Origin: Streptomyces capillispiralis
GTDB taxonomy: Bacteria > Actinomycetota > Actinomycetes > Streptomycetales > Streptomycetaceae
Reading direction: 5' to 3'
DNA: 64,000 nucleotides
Assembly: GCF_007829875.1 (NCBI RefSeq)
Contig: NZ_VIWV01000001.1
Span: 1,240,001-1,304,000 of the forward strand
The notes under the pieces are model-generated. The model made no database searches. It saw nothing but the letters and a program-made list of their open reading frames with translations, and was not told the DNA's origin. Every line of letters begins with the position of its first letter. Position 1 is the first letter of the stretch. Below, piece after piece: positions 1 through 7,058 of this stretch. A program made the position numbers and the translations under genes.

Positions 1-1534
1 ACAGGTCCTCGCGGGGCATCCCCGCCTTGTCCCAGGCGGCGCGCACGCGCGTGAGCGGTTCCAGGACGGGTTCGGCGGAGAGGACGAACGTGCCCCAGTG
101 CATGGGCGCCATGCGGCGCGCGCCGAGGTCCTCGGCGGCGCGCACCGCCTCCTCCGGGTCGCAGTGGACGTCGGCCAGCCACCAGCGGGGGTCGTAGGCG
201 CCGATGGGCAGCAGGGCGAGGTCGATGCCCGGGTAGCGGCGGCCGATGCGGGAGAACCAGTGGCCGTAGCCGGTGTCGCCGGCGAAGTACACCCGCTGCC
301 CCTCGGGGTCGGTGAGCACCCAGCCGCCCCACAGGGAGCGGCAGGTGTCGGTGAGGCTGCGCTTGGACCAGTGGTGGGCCGGCACGAAGTCGAAACGGAC
401 CGCCGCCCGTCGCCCGGTGCCGCCCCCGGCCGGGGCGCCGTCCCGCGGACGCAGTTCGGCGGCCTCCCACCAGTCGAGTTCGGTGACCCGGGTGAACCGG
501 CGGCGCTGGAACCAGCGGGCGAGGCCGGCCGGCACGAACACCGGGGTGTCGCGCGGGAGCCGGCGCAGGGTGGGGGCGTCGAGGTGGTCGTAGTGGTTGT
601 GGCTGATGACGACCGCGTCGACGCGCGGCAGCGCCTCCCAGGCGACGCCGACCGAGGTCAGGCGGGCCGGGGTGCCGAGGATGCGGCGGGACCAGACCGG
701 GTCGGTGAGCACGGTGAGCCCGCCGATCCGCACGACCCAACTGGCGTGCCCCGCCCAGGTGACGGCGACCGTGCGGGCGTCCACACGGGGCAGCGGGGCG
801 GGGGCGTAGGGCAGCCGGGACACATCGGCGAGACCGTCCGGACCGGGCCGTACGGCGCCCTCGCGGGCGAAACGGGCCATGGCCTTCAGCCCGGGCAGCG
901 GGGCGGTCAGCCGGTCGTGGAAGGTACGTGGCCACACCCGGCGTTCGGCGAGCGGGCGGGGCTCTGCCAGTGGGGGGTACGGGGGTGCGGGGCGGGGAGG
1001 AACGGCCGGGGCGGCGACGAGCGGCGCGCCGCGCGTCTCGGCGAAGCGGAGGGCCGGAGCGTGAACACCGCCCGGGGCGACCGGGCCCGTGGGGGTGGTG
1101 CGCGGGGGCGGGGCGGATGGGGTGGTGCGCACGGGAGGTTCGGGTGCGGCGGGCGTCGTCGCGGGGTCGGGCGCGGTCGCTCTCGTGGGCGGGGCGGGGG
1201 CGGTGGTCCACGTGGGGGGCTGGGGCGGCGTCGGGCTCGTGGCGGGCTCGGGTGTGAGGGTGCGCGTGAGGGGCTCGGGCGGCGTCGGACTCCCGGCCGG
1301 CTCGCGAGCCGGGGCCGGCGTCACCGGCTCGGGCTGCTTCGGTCCGGCGGCCGGCTGGGGCCGCTTCGGTCCGACGGCCGGATCCGGCGGCTTCGGTCCG
1401 GCGGCCGGCTCCGGCGGCTTCGGTCCGACGGCCGGCTCCGGCGGCTTCGGTCCGGCGGCCGGCTCGCTTGCCGTCGGCCTCGTGGCCGGCTCGGGTGCCG
1501 TCGGCCTCGTGGCCGGCTCGGGCCGCTGTGTCAT
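1..1534 (-). CDS. MBL-fold metallo-hydrolase with long Pro-rich N-terminal extension (partial)
   Basis: The frame runs off the left edge; at least 511 residues are present. The first ~200 residues are Pro/Ala/Thr-rich low complexity with a 9-residue repeat (PKPPEPA type). The catalytic domain follows: TWAGHASWV, the metal motif SHNHYDHLD (His312, His314, Asp316, His317), FAGDTGYG (Asp420) and MHWGTF. This order is that of the UlaG / N-acyl-phosphatidylethanolamine phospholipase D-like branch of the metallo-beta-lactamase superfamily, usually phosphodiesterases or lactonases that bind two metals. The ATG overlaps the stop of the upstream aminotransferase-like gene as ATGA, so translation is probably coupled. 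There is no signal peptide, so it is probably cytoplasmic. The substrate is unknown. The Pro-rich extension is not part of the normal family and could be a linker or an overlong start choice; a shorter start is possible at the ATG at base 880, but the frame is open and the overlap supports the long form. Confidence 0.85.
   Translation of the reverse strand, partial: MTQRPEPATRPTAPEPATRPTASEPAAGPKPPEPAVGPKPPEPAAGPKPPDPAVGPKRPQPAAGPKQPEPVTPAPAREPAGSPTPPEPLTRTLTPEPATSPTPPQPPTWTTAPAPPTRATAPDPATTPAAPEPPVRTTPSAPPPRTTPTGPVAPGGVHAPALRFAETRGAPLVAAPAVPPRPAPPYPPLAEPRPLAERRVWPRTFHDRLTAPLPGLKAMARFAREGAVRPGPDGLADVSRLPYAPAPLPRVDARTVAVTWAGHASWVVRIGGLTVLTDPVWSRRILGTPARLTSVGVAWEALPRVDAVVISHNHYDHLDAPTLRRLPRDTPVFVPAGLARWFQRRRFTRVTELDWWEAAELRPRDGAPAGGGTGRRAAVRFDFVPAHHWSKRSLTDTCRSLWGGWVLTDPEGQRVYFAGDTGYGHWFSRIGRRYPGIDLALLPIGAYDPRWWLADVHCDPEEAVRAAEDLGARRMAPMHWGTFVLSAEPVLEPLTRVRAAWDKAGMPREDL
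1334..1468 (-). repeat. five 27-bp tandem units inside the MBL gene
   Basis: Five consecutive 27-base units with few differences encode a 9-residue Pro/Lys/Gly repeat (consensus EPAAGPKPP). The period keeps the frame open. It probably forms an extended, disordered, weakly basic linker. Confidence 0.8.
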
Positions 1535-2778
1535 CGAGGGGACTCCCATCGTCGGGCGTCGTCGCGGAGATCGTCGAAGACCGATGTCAGACGGAGCAGG
1601 GCACGCCGCACCTGCGGCAGTTCCAGGGGCGCGGGTGACCGCAAGCATTCCGCGCGCTCGTCCGCGGTGTCGCCCAGCAGCGGGGCCGTGCACAGCCGCA
1701 CGCGCGGCGCCTCGAGGTCGTCGCCGAAGCGGTGTCCGCCCGGAGCGGGCATGCCGAGCCGGGCGGTGAGGAAGTCCTCCAGTTCCTGGGCGTCGCCGAT
1801 GTCCCGCCCGGCGAGCGCGGGCGCCAGGGGCGTGAGGTCCACGTACAGGTGCCGGCCGCAGGACGGCGGCCGGGCCAGCGCGCCCGCGGCGACGACCGCG
1901 CGGTGCGCGGCCGCGGCCACGCGCGCGTGCAGGCGCACGGTGCCGGCGACGCGCGCGGTGACCGGTTCCGGTTCGGACAGCGCGTACGCCGCCGCCGCGG
2001 CGACGGGGGCGGCGATCCGCGCGTCGAGGGCGGTCAGCACGTCGAGCACGCGCGCGTGGAGCGCGTACGCGTCCCCGCCCGCCGGGAAGCGGGCCACCGC
2101 CGCCGGCCAGCCCGGCGGGAGCAGGGCGCCGGCCAGATCGGTGACGACGGTGACCCGGTCCGGCAGCATCTCGGCGGGGCTGAGCAGCACGGTGTCGTGC
2201 GGGTCGTGCACGGTGTCGCGCCAGGTCTCGTCGCTGACCAGGTGCAGCCCTTCGCCGACGGCGGCTTCGAGGGTCTCGTGCAGCAGTTCCGGCGGGGCCA
2301 CCGTGGCGGTGGGGTCGTCGGCGACGGAGAGCACCAGCAGGCGCGGGTCGCCGCCCTCGGCGCGCAGCCGGCGCACGGTCTCCAGCAGGGCGTACGGGTC
2401 GGGGACACCGCCGCTCTCGGCCGGAGTCGGCACGTGGAAGGCGGGCCGGCCGAGCAGGCGTGCGTAGGGGGCCCACCAGGCGGCGCAGGGGCGGGGCACC
2501 AGGACGTCGCCGCCGATGGCGGCGGTGAGGGCCACCAGCAGGGCGGGGGCACCGGGGGCGACGGCCATCCGGTCGGGGGCGGCGGGCAGCCCGCGCCGCT
2601 CGCCGTGGCCGCACGCGGCGTCCAGCAGCGCGGGGCCGCCGCCGACCGGCTCGGCGTCGGGGCGGGAGGCCGCCGCGGCCAGTACGGCGGACAGCTCGGG
2701 CAGGACGGGCAGCCCGTCCTCGGGAACGGACGGCCCGAAGCGGACCGGGCCGTGTCCTTCCGGGTCCGTCCGCCGCAT
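1531..2778 (-). CDS. aminotransferase class I/II-fold protein without any lysine (probable pseudoenzyme)
   Basis: 415 residues from the ATG at 2778, preceded by GGAGG five bases away; a longer start at 2871 is also open. The layout is that of fold-type I PLP aminotransferases: an N-terminal helix region, a small Gly-rich segment, LLVLSVADDPTATV where NPHNPTG would be, and LVSDETWRDTV where the cofactor-ring Asp (vSDEiY) lies. In the segment expected to hold SxSKxxxxPGxR the sequence is VTDLAGALLPPGWPAAV, and I find no lysine anywhere in the protein. PLP could therefore not form the internal aldimine, and normal transaminase chemistry is not expected. It overlaps the downstream MBL gene by 4 bases. 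It may be a binding or regulatory relative of aminotransferases. The fold assignment is inferred from motifs only. Confidence 0.7.
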   Translation of the reverse strand: MRRTDPEGHGPVRFGPSVPEDGLPVLPELSAVLAAAASRPDAEPVGGGPALLDAACGHGERRGLPAAPDRMAVAPGAPALLVALTAAIGGDVLVPRPCAAWWAPYARLLGRPAFHVPTPAESGGVPDPYALLETVRRLRAEGGDPRLLVLSVADDPTATVAPPELLHETLEAAVGEGLHLVSDETWRDTVHDPHDTVLLSPAEMLPDRVTVVTDLAGALLPPGWPAAVARFPAGGDAYALHARVLDVLTALDARIAAPVAAAAAYALSEPEPVTARVAGTVRLHARVAAAAHRAVVAAGALARPPSCGRHLYVDLTPLAPALAGRDIGDAQELEDFLTARLGMPAPGGHRFGDDLEAPRVRLCTAPLLGDTADERAECLRSPAPLELPQVRRALLRLTSVFDDLRDDARRWESPR

Positions 2779-2934
2779 CCCTACCTCCGCGCAGTCCGTG
2801 GCGCCCCGGCGCCGGGGCCGGGCACCCGCTCGTGCTCCAGGCGAGTCAGTACCCATCGTGCCGCGTGCCATGGGTGCCGGAACCGGGCGCGTTCCACGGC
2901 GTCGGCCTCGGTGGCCGGGGAAGGGCGGTGGCCG

Positions 2935-3696
2935 TCAGCCGTCCGTACGGGTGGTCCGGTCCCGGTACAGCCGGTGCGCGGCGGCGCCGAGGGCGCCCGC
3001 GATCAGCAGGCCGCCGGCGGCCAGGGCGGGCACGGAATCGGTGAAGGTACCGCCCTCGCCCGCGTGGACACCGTGGTGCACGGGCGCGTCGGCGCAGTGG
3101 GTGCCTTCCGGCCCGGGTTCCTTCGGCGCGGGTTCCTTCAGTCCCGTCTCCTCCGGCGCGGCTTCTTCCGGCTCGGAACCCATCGGCACGTGGTCCTTCG
3201 ACGCGTAGTCCTTCGGCCCGCTGCCCAGCGCCTCGGTGTCCAGTGCCTGGCTGTCCAGCCCTTCGGTGTCCAGCGCCTCGGTGTCCAGCACCCCGCTGCT
3301 GTCCGTCGCACCGGGGTCGTCCCGGGGGGCGGTCCGCTTCGGTGCCGTGGCGCTCGGTTCCGCGGCGTGTGCGCTTCCCTGGGGAGCGGGGATCTCGCCC
3401 TCGGCGCCGTCGGGGACGGCGGTGTCGTCCGGAACGAGTTCTTCCAGGGCCGTGCCCGGCGGTTCGAGAGCCCCGGGCGCCGCGGCGTCCGACTCCGGGG
3501 CCCCCGGTGCGGTGCTCCTCGTCCCGTGCCCCTCCCACCCCTGCCCCTTTGGCGCCGGGCAGGGCGAGGGGGAGGCGCTCCCCCACGCGGGCCGGACTCC
3601 CGGGACGGTTCCCGCGGTCGCGGCCGGTGCGAGTGCGGCGCCGAGGACGGTACCGGCGACGGCGGCGAGGGACAGGGCACGGGCGGTGCGGCGCAT
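2935..3696 (-). CDS. secreted, C-terminally anchored Ala/Pro/Glu-rich protein
   Basis: 253 residues. I chose the ATG at 3696 because AAGGAG lies about 9 bases upstream and because the N-terminus (MRRTARALSLAAVAGTVLGA, then AlaProAla) is a clear Sec signal peptide. The mature part is low complexity, acidic and Pro-rich, with a short repeat (ALDTE / GLDSQ) around residues 130-155. A hydrophobic segment (VPALAAGGLLIAGALGAAA) followed by RLYRDR sits at the C-terminus, so the protein is probably exported and held by a C-terminal membrane helix. No LPxTG signal is present. I recognise no enzyme or binding domain. It may be a cell-surface spacer or wall-associated protein. Confidence 0.65.
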   Translation of the reverse strand: MRRTARALSLAAVAGTVLGAALAPAATAGTVPGVRPAWGSASPSPCPAPKGQGWEGHGTRSTAPGAPESDAAAPGALEPPGTALEELVPDDTAVPDGAEGEIPAPQGSAHAAEPSATAPKRTAPRDDPGATDSSGVLDTEALDTEGLDSQALDTEALGSGPKDYASKDHVPMGSEPEEAAPEETGLKEPAPKEPGPEGTHCADAPVHHGVHAGEGGTFTDSVPALAAGGLLIAGALGAAAHRLYRDRTTRTDG

Positions 3697-3834
3697 GGGA
3701 CGGGCTCCTTCGAGCGGCGGCGGGGGCACGGCGGTCGGTCGTGCCCCACCGCCATCACAGCCCGCGCTCCGCCCCGCCGCGCGCGGTCGCACACCATTGG
3801 CGGGACCGGACACGCCCGTACGGGTGAAGGGCGG

Positions 3835-4632
3835 CTACGCCTCCTCGTCCCGCATGACCTGCTCCCGCACCCGGCCGCAGCAGCGGCTGATCAGCCGGGA
3901 GACGTGCATCTGCGAGATGCCCAGTTCCTCGGCGATGCCGCTCTGGGTCATGTCGCCGAAGAACCGCATGTAGAGGATGGCCCTCTCGCGCTCCGGCAGG
4001 GCGGCCAGCCGTTCCCTGACGGCTTCGCGGTCGACCACGGTGTCCAGCGCCGGATCGGGTGCGCCGAGGGCGTCGCCGAGCGAATGGCCGTCGTCGCTGC
4101 CGGGCAGCTCGGCGTCCAGGGACAGCGCGGAGAAGCTCTCCAGCGCCTCCTGCCCCGCGCGCACCTCCTCCTCGCTCAGGTGGGCGTGCTCGGCGATCTC
4201 GGTGACGGTCGGCCGGCGGCCGGAGACAGTCTGGGACAGGTCCTGCGCGGCACACCGCACACGGTTGCGCAGTTCCTGGACCCGGCGCGGTACGTGCAGG
4301 GTCCACATGTGGTCGCGGAAGTGCCGCTTGATCTCACCGGTGATGGTCGGCACGGCGTAGCTCTCGAACGCGTTGCCGAGTCCGGGGTCGAACCGGTCGA
4401 CCGCCTTCACCAGGCCGAGGGCGGCGACCTGGCGCAGGTCGTCCAGGTTCTCGCCGCGGCTGCGGAAGCGGCCCGCGAGGCGGTCGGCCATGGGCAGCCA
4501 GGCCTCGACGATCTCGTCTCGGAGCGTGGCGCGCTCGGGGCCGGGGGGCAGTGCCGCGAGCCTGCGGAAGGCGGCCGTGGTGTCGGGGGCGTCGTCGTGC
4601 GGGTGGCGCTTCGCTGTCGCTCGGGTCGGCAT
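3835..4632 (-). CDS. SigB/SigF-family RNA polymerase sigma factor
   Basis: 265 residues from ATG 4632 (MPTRATAKRH). Region 2 is clear (DDLRQVAALGLVKAVDRFDP, then FESYAVPTITGEIKRHFRD), followed by VPRRVQELRNRV, region 3 (RRPTVTEIAEHAHLSEEEV) and region 4 with a helix-turn-helix (ALPERERAILYMRFFGDMTQ, then IAEELGISQMHVSRLISR). This is the group 3 SigB/SigF/SigG type, which in Streptomyces controls osmotic, oxidative and developmental stress genes. Members are usually held by an anti-sigma kinase; no such gene is adjacent, but the SpoIIE phosphatase at 32-35 kb is the kind of protein that acts in those partner-switch circuits. GGGTAC-type promoters lie nearby, so a local regulon is plausible. 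A more upstream GTG at 4671 is also open. Confidence 0.93.
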   Translation of the reverse strand: MPTRATAKRHPHDDAPDTTAAFRRLAALPPGPERATLRDEIVEAWLPMADRLAGRFRSRGENLDDLRQVAALGLVKAVDRFDPGLGNAFESYAVPTITGEIKRHFRDHMWTLHVPRRVQELRNRVRCAAQDLSQTVSGRRPTVTEIAEHAHLSEEEVRAGQEALESFSALSLDAELPGSDDGHSLGDALGAPDPALDTVVDREAVRERLAALPERERAILYMRFFGDMTQSGIAEELGISQMHVSRLISRCCGRVREQVMRDEEA

Positions 4633-4774
4633 GGTGCGTCGCAACTCCCTCGGGCGGGGACGGACGGTCACCGTGGTGGCGCACGGTCGGGATCAGGTGC
4701 GCCCGGGGCGGCGTCAGGCCGCTCCCACGGACGTGCCTCCTGTCCGAAGCACTGCACGGGCGCCTGCCCCCGGA

Positions 4775-4915
4775 TCACTGCCCCAAACTGCGCAGCCGGG
4801 ATTCCGGCAGGTCGGTCCCGGGCGGCCGGGGCGGTAACACCAGGTCCTCGTAGCGGCCCAGCAGCAGGATCACGCCGAGCATGAGCGGGGGGATGAGCAC
4901 GGCGAGCACCGCCAT
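4775..4915 (-). CDS. 46-residue single-span membrane protein with a TTA codon
   Basis: The frame starts at ATG 4915 with GGAAAGGA six bases upstream. Residues 2-20 (MAVLAVLIPPLMLGVILLLG) form one transmembrane helix, followed by RYEDLVLPPRPPGTDLPES and a short basic tail, so the C-terminus is probably cytoplasmic. Codon 27 is TTA (bases 4837-4835), the rare leucine codon read by the bldA tRNA in Streptomyces, so its expression may depend on development. It is the only in-frame TTA I noticed in the annotated genes, though I did not scan by machine. It lies just upstream of and in line with the sigma factor gene. Function unknown; small membrane proteins beside sigma factors can be regulators, but that is inference. 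Confidence 0.7.
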   Translation of the reverse strand: MAVLAVLIPPLMLGVILLLGRYEDLVLPPRPPGTDLPESRLRSLGQ

Positions 4916-5016
4916 GGCCGGTCCTTTCCAGGAGGCGCGTGGGGGGCGTCCGCACCGGGTCTCCCGCCGTCCGGGGGCCAAACCCCGGGCGGCGGGAGAT
5001 CCGGCGCCGGTACCCG

Positions 5017-5041
5017 GTGTCGGCTCCCGCTCCCCGGGTAC
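5017..5041 (+). promoter_or_regulatory. SigB-type promoter (GTGT-N15-GGGTAC) for the DUF2795-CBS-DJ-1 genes
   Basis: GTGT, a 15-base spacer and GGGTAC match the GnnT-N14-16-GGGTAY pattern of Streptomyces SigB-type sigma factors. It lies about 35 bases before the ATG of the DUF2795 gene. The same spacing and hexamer recur before the Rv2629-like gene. Confidence 0.55.
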
Positions 5042-5075
5042 GCGGTGCCCACCCCCGAGGCATCTGGAGGGAGAC

Positions 5076-5468
5076 ATGCAGCGAGGCAGTGACCGGCTCA
5101 GCGTCCACCGCGACGACGAGATGAAGCACGAACTGCAGGGTCTGCTGAGGTCCGGGCACCCCACCCGCACCGAGGAGTGGCACGACCCGGAGCCGTACGC
5201 CGACGACGACCCCGAGGTCGCGTACGGCCCGGTGACCCCGAGTCGAGGCCCCACGTCACTGGAGTCCGTACGACTGGAGCTGGCCAGGTTCCTGGGCCGC
5301 GGGGCGTTCCCCGCGGGTCCGCGGGAGCTGATGCGCACCCTGGACCGGCGGTACGCGCCCGACCAGCTCATCGAGGCACTGGAGCGGCTGCCGCGCCAGG
5401 CCCGCTACGGCAGCGTCCAGGAGCTGGCCGAAGCACTGACCCGGTCCCGGGAGACCGGGACCGCGTGA
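5076..5468 (+). CDS. DUF2795 domain protein
   Basis: 130 residues from ATG 5076, preceded by a strong GGAGGGA site; longer frames upstream have none. The N-terminal half is charged and probably flexible (HRDDEMKHELQGLLRSG). The C-terminal part reads VRLELARFLGRGAFPAGPRE, LDRRYAPDQLIEALERLP and YGSVQELAEAL, which is the small helical DUF2795 pattern (cysteine-free, ~60 residues). The family's biochemical role is unknown; in actinobacteria it is common beside stress genes. It is the first gene of a likely three-gene unit with the CBS and DJ-1 proteins, 40 bases downstream, and has a SigB-type promoter. Confidence 0.8.
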   Translation: MQRGSDRLSVHRDDEMKHELQGLLRSGHPTRTEEWHDPEPYADDDPEVAYGPVTPSRGPTSLESVRLELARFLGRGAFPAGPRELMRTLDRRYAPDQLIEALERLPRQARYGSVQELAEALTRSRETGTA

Positions 5469-5508
5469 CCGGCCGGTTCTCCGAGGGAGGGCGAGGGAGG
5501 CCCTGACC

Positions 5509-5973
5509 ATGGCCGAGTTCGTCAAGGACGTGATGACACCGGGCGTGGTCGCCGTGCGTCCGGACGCCTCGATCGTCGAGGCGGCGCAGTTGATGCGCGC
5601 CCAGAACATCGGTGACGTCGTGGTGGCCGACGGACAGCGGATCGTCGGTGTGCTCACCGACCGCGACATCACCGTCCGTGCGGTCGCCGAGGGCGCGGAC
5701 CCGCTCGGGGTGAGCGTCGGGTCGGTGTGCACCCCGGACCCGCTGACGCTCGCCCCGGACGATCCGGTGTCCGCGGCCGTCGCCCTGATGCGGGAGCACG
5801 CGATACGCCGTGTCCCCGTGGTCGAGGGCGGCCTGCCCGTCGGAGTGGTGACCCTCGGGGACCTGGCCGAGGCAAGGGACCCCGGTTCGGCGCTGGCCGA
5901 CATCAGCCGTGCGGAGCCGGACGTGGGCGGCGTGGCCGGACACGAACCGCCGAAAGCAGACGAAGGGATCTAG
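5509..5973 (+). CDS. CBS-pair protein (hypoxic-response-protein-like)
   Basis: 154 residues made almost entirely of two CBS motifs: residues ~8-62 (VKDVMTPGVVAVRPDASIVE to VLTDRDITVRAV) and ~72-128 (VCTPDPLTLAPDDPVSAAV to VGVVTLGDLAEA). CBS pairs bind adenosine nucleotides and act as energy sensors. Stand-alone two-CBS proteins of this length include M. tuberculosis Hrp1 (Rv2626c), a dormancy-regulon protein, and that resemblance fits the Rv2629-like gene 1.1 kb away. The ATG has a GAGGGAGG region ~12 bases upstream. It sits between the DUF2795 and DJ-1 genes with short gaps, so all three are probably co-transcribed. Confidence 0.9.
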   Translation: MAEFVKDVMTPGVVAVRPDASIVEAAQLMRAQNIGDVVVADGQRIVGVLTDRDITVRAVAEGADPLGVSVGSVCTPDPLTLAPDDPVSAAVALMREHAIRRVPVVEGGLPVGVVTLGDLAEARDPGSALADISRAEPDVGGVAGHEPPKADEGI

Positions 5974-5980
5974 GACCACC

Positions 5981-6535
5981 ATGCGCATCGCATTTCTGAC
6001 CGCGCCCGAGGGCGTCGAACAGGTGGAGCTGACCGAGCCGTGGAAGGCGGCCGTGGACGCCGGGCACGAACCCGTGCTCGTGTCGACGCGCCCGGGCACC
6101 GTCCAGGCGTTCCACCACCTCGACAAGGGGGACACCTTCCCCGTGCAGGAGGTCGTCGGCGAGACGTCGGCGGACTCCTTCGGCGGGCTGGTGCTGCCGG
6201 GCGGGGTGGCCAATCCGGACTTCCTGCGCATGGACGCGAAGGCCGTCGCGTTCGTGCGGGACTTCTTCGACCGGGGCCGTCCGGTCGCCGCGATCTGTCA
6301 CGCCTCCTGGACCCTGATCGAGGCCGATGTCGTCCGGGGCCGGGAGCTGACCAGCTGGCCCAGTCTGCGGACCGACGTCCGCAACGCCGGCGGGACCTGG
6401 GTCGACGAGCAGGTGAAGGTCTGCGACCACGGGCCGAACAAGCTGGTCACCAGCCGCAAGCCGGACGACCTGAAGGCGTTCTGCGAGACGTTCCTCGACG
6501 TGTTCGCGGCGGAGGGGGCCTCGCAGGGGGTCTGA
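5981..6535 (+). CDS. DJ-1/PfpI family type 1 glutamine amidotransferase-like protein
   Basis: 184 residues. It begins MRIAFLTAPEGVEQVELTEP and holds the nucleophile elbow AAICHASWTLIEA (the Cys of CHA), preceded by GGLVLPGGVANPDFL. The Glu early in the chain and the Cys-His pair are as in PfpI/YhbO-type proteins, which act as deglycases, chaperones or glyoxalase III-like enzymes in stress. The length is usual. It starts 8 bases after the CBS gene stop, and its end is followed by two hairpins, so it is likely the last gene of the operon. Exact activity cannot be told from sequence. Confidence 0.9.
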   Translation: MRIAFLTAPEGVEQVELTEPWKAAVDAGHEPVLVSTRPGTVQAFHHLDKGDTFPVQEVVGETSADSFGGLVLPGGVANPDFLRMDAKAVAFVRDFFDRGRPVAAICHASWTLIEADVVRGRELTSWPSLRTDVRNAGGTWVDEQVKVCDHGPNKLVTSRKPDDLKAFCETFLDVFAAEGASQGV

Positions 6536-6542
6536 CACCAGG

Positions 6543-6604
6543 GGCGTCCCGTGCGGGACGCCAGCGCCCGGGAACGGGGCCGGCACGCGTGCGGGCCCCG
6601 TTCC
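6543..6604 (+). terminator. two tandem hairpins after the DJ-1 gene
   Basis: A first stem of 8 bp (6543-6550 with 6555-6562, 4-base loop) is followed by a second perfect stem of 11 bp (6571-6581 with 6594-6604). No U-run follows, which is common for streptomycete terminators. Confidence 0.6.
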
Positions 6605-6708
6605 CGCGTGTCGCGGAACCCGCTCGTGGTGCGCGCCTCCCGGAGCACCCGCCGGTGACGGCGTACACGGACGAGCCCTCCGCACCCTCGCCCGCCCGTG
6701 GCGGGGGT

Positions 6709-6966
6709 TCAGGTGCCCGGAGTCGTGGGTGTCGTGGTGTCCCCGGCGGTCCGCTCGCGGGCTCCCTCACGGGTGCGGCCCGCGGCGACCGGGCGGCGCG
6801 GGTTGCGGCGCAGGTACTCGCCCTCCAGCTGCGCCATCCGCTCGTTGTGGGCCCGCAGCGCGTCGTTGGAGCCGTACAGCAGCGTGTCGTGGCGCGTGCG
6901 GTGGATGGTCTCCAGCTCCTTCATCAGCTGCTGGTCGTCCAGGCGGCTCGGCTCGACTCCGGTCAT
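6709..6966 (-). CDS. small charged protein, DUF6158-like
   Basis: 85 residues, MTGVEPSRLDDQQLMKELET at the start, then a helical HRTRHDTLLYGSNDALRAHN and MAQLEGEYLRRNP segment, and a Thr/Arg-rich disordered tail. I recall this as the small actinobacterial DUF6158 family; no function is known. It is divergent from the Rv2629-like gene, with the GGGTACCC palindrome between them giving a GGGTAC hexamer on both strands. It is probably a cytoplasmic helical protein of the same stress set. Confidence 0.75.
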   Translation of the reverse strand: MTGVEPSRLDDQQLMKELETIHRTRHDTLLYGSNDALRAHNERMAQLEGEYLRRNPRRPVAAGRTREGARERTAGDTTTPTTPGT

Positions 6967-6984
6967 GGTGGTACCCCGCTCGTC

Positions 6985-7009
6985 GTGTGCGTCTCTGCGG
7001 TACGGGTAC
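6985..7009 (+). promoter_or_regulatory. SigB-type promoter (GTGT-N15-GGGTAC) for the Rv2629-like gene
   Basis: The -35 tetramer, 15-base spacer and GGGTAC hexamer are identical in design to the site at 5017-5041. The start codon follows about 50 bases later. The palindrome GGGTACCC (7004-7011) also offers a -10 for the divergent DUF6158-like gene, though that strand has only a weak -35 (GTGC). Confidence 0.5.
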
Positions 7010-7058
7010 CCGCCCGGCCGGCACAGGCACTACCTCGAACGGCAACCGGGAGGGAGCC

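Noticed and set aside
98..2467. 789-residue + strand open frame opposite the MBL and aminotransferase-like genes
   Set aside because: It is a Gly/Arg/Ala-rich antisense frame without a domain or ribosome site; high G+C keeps stop codons rare on this strand. The minus-strand genes have clear motifs.
6971..6976. GGGTAC on the minus strand just before the DUF6158-like ATG
   Set aside because: It is only four bases from the start codon, too close for a -10 element.
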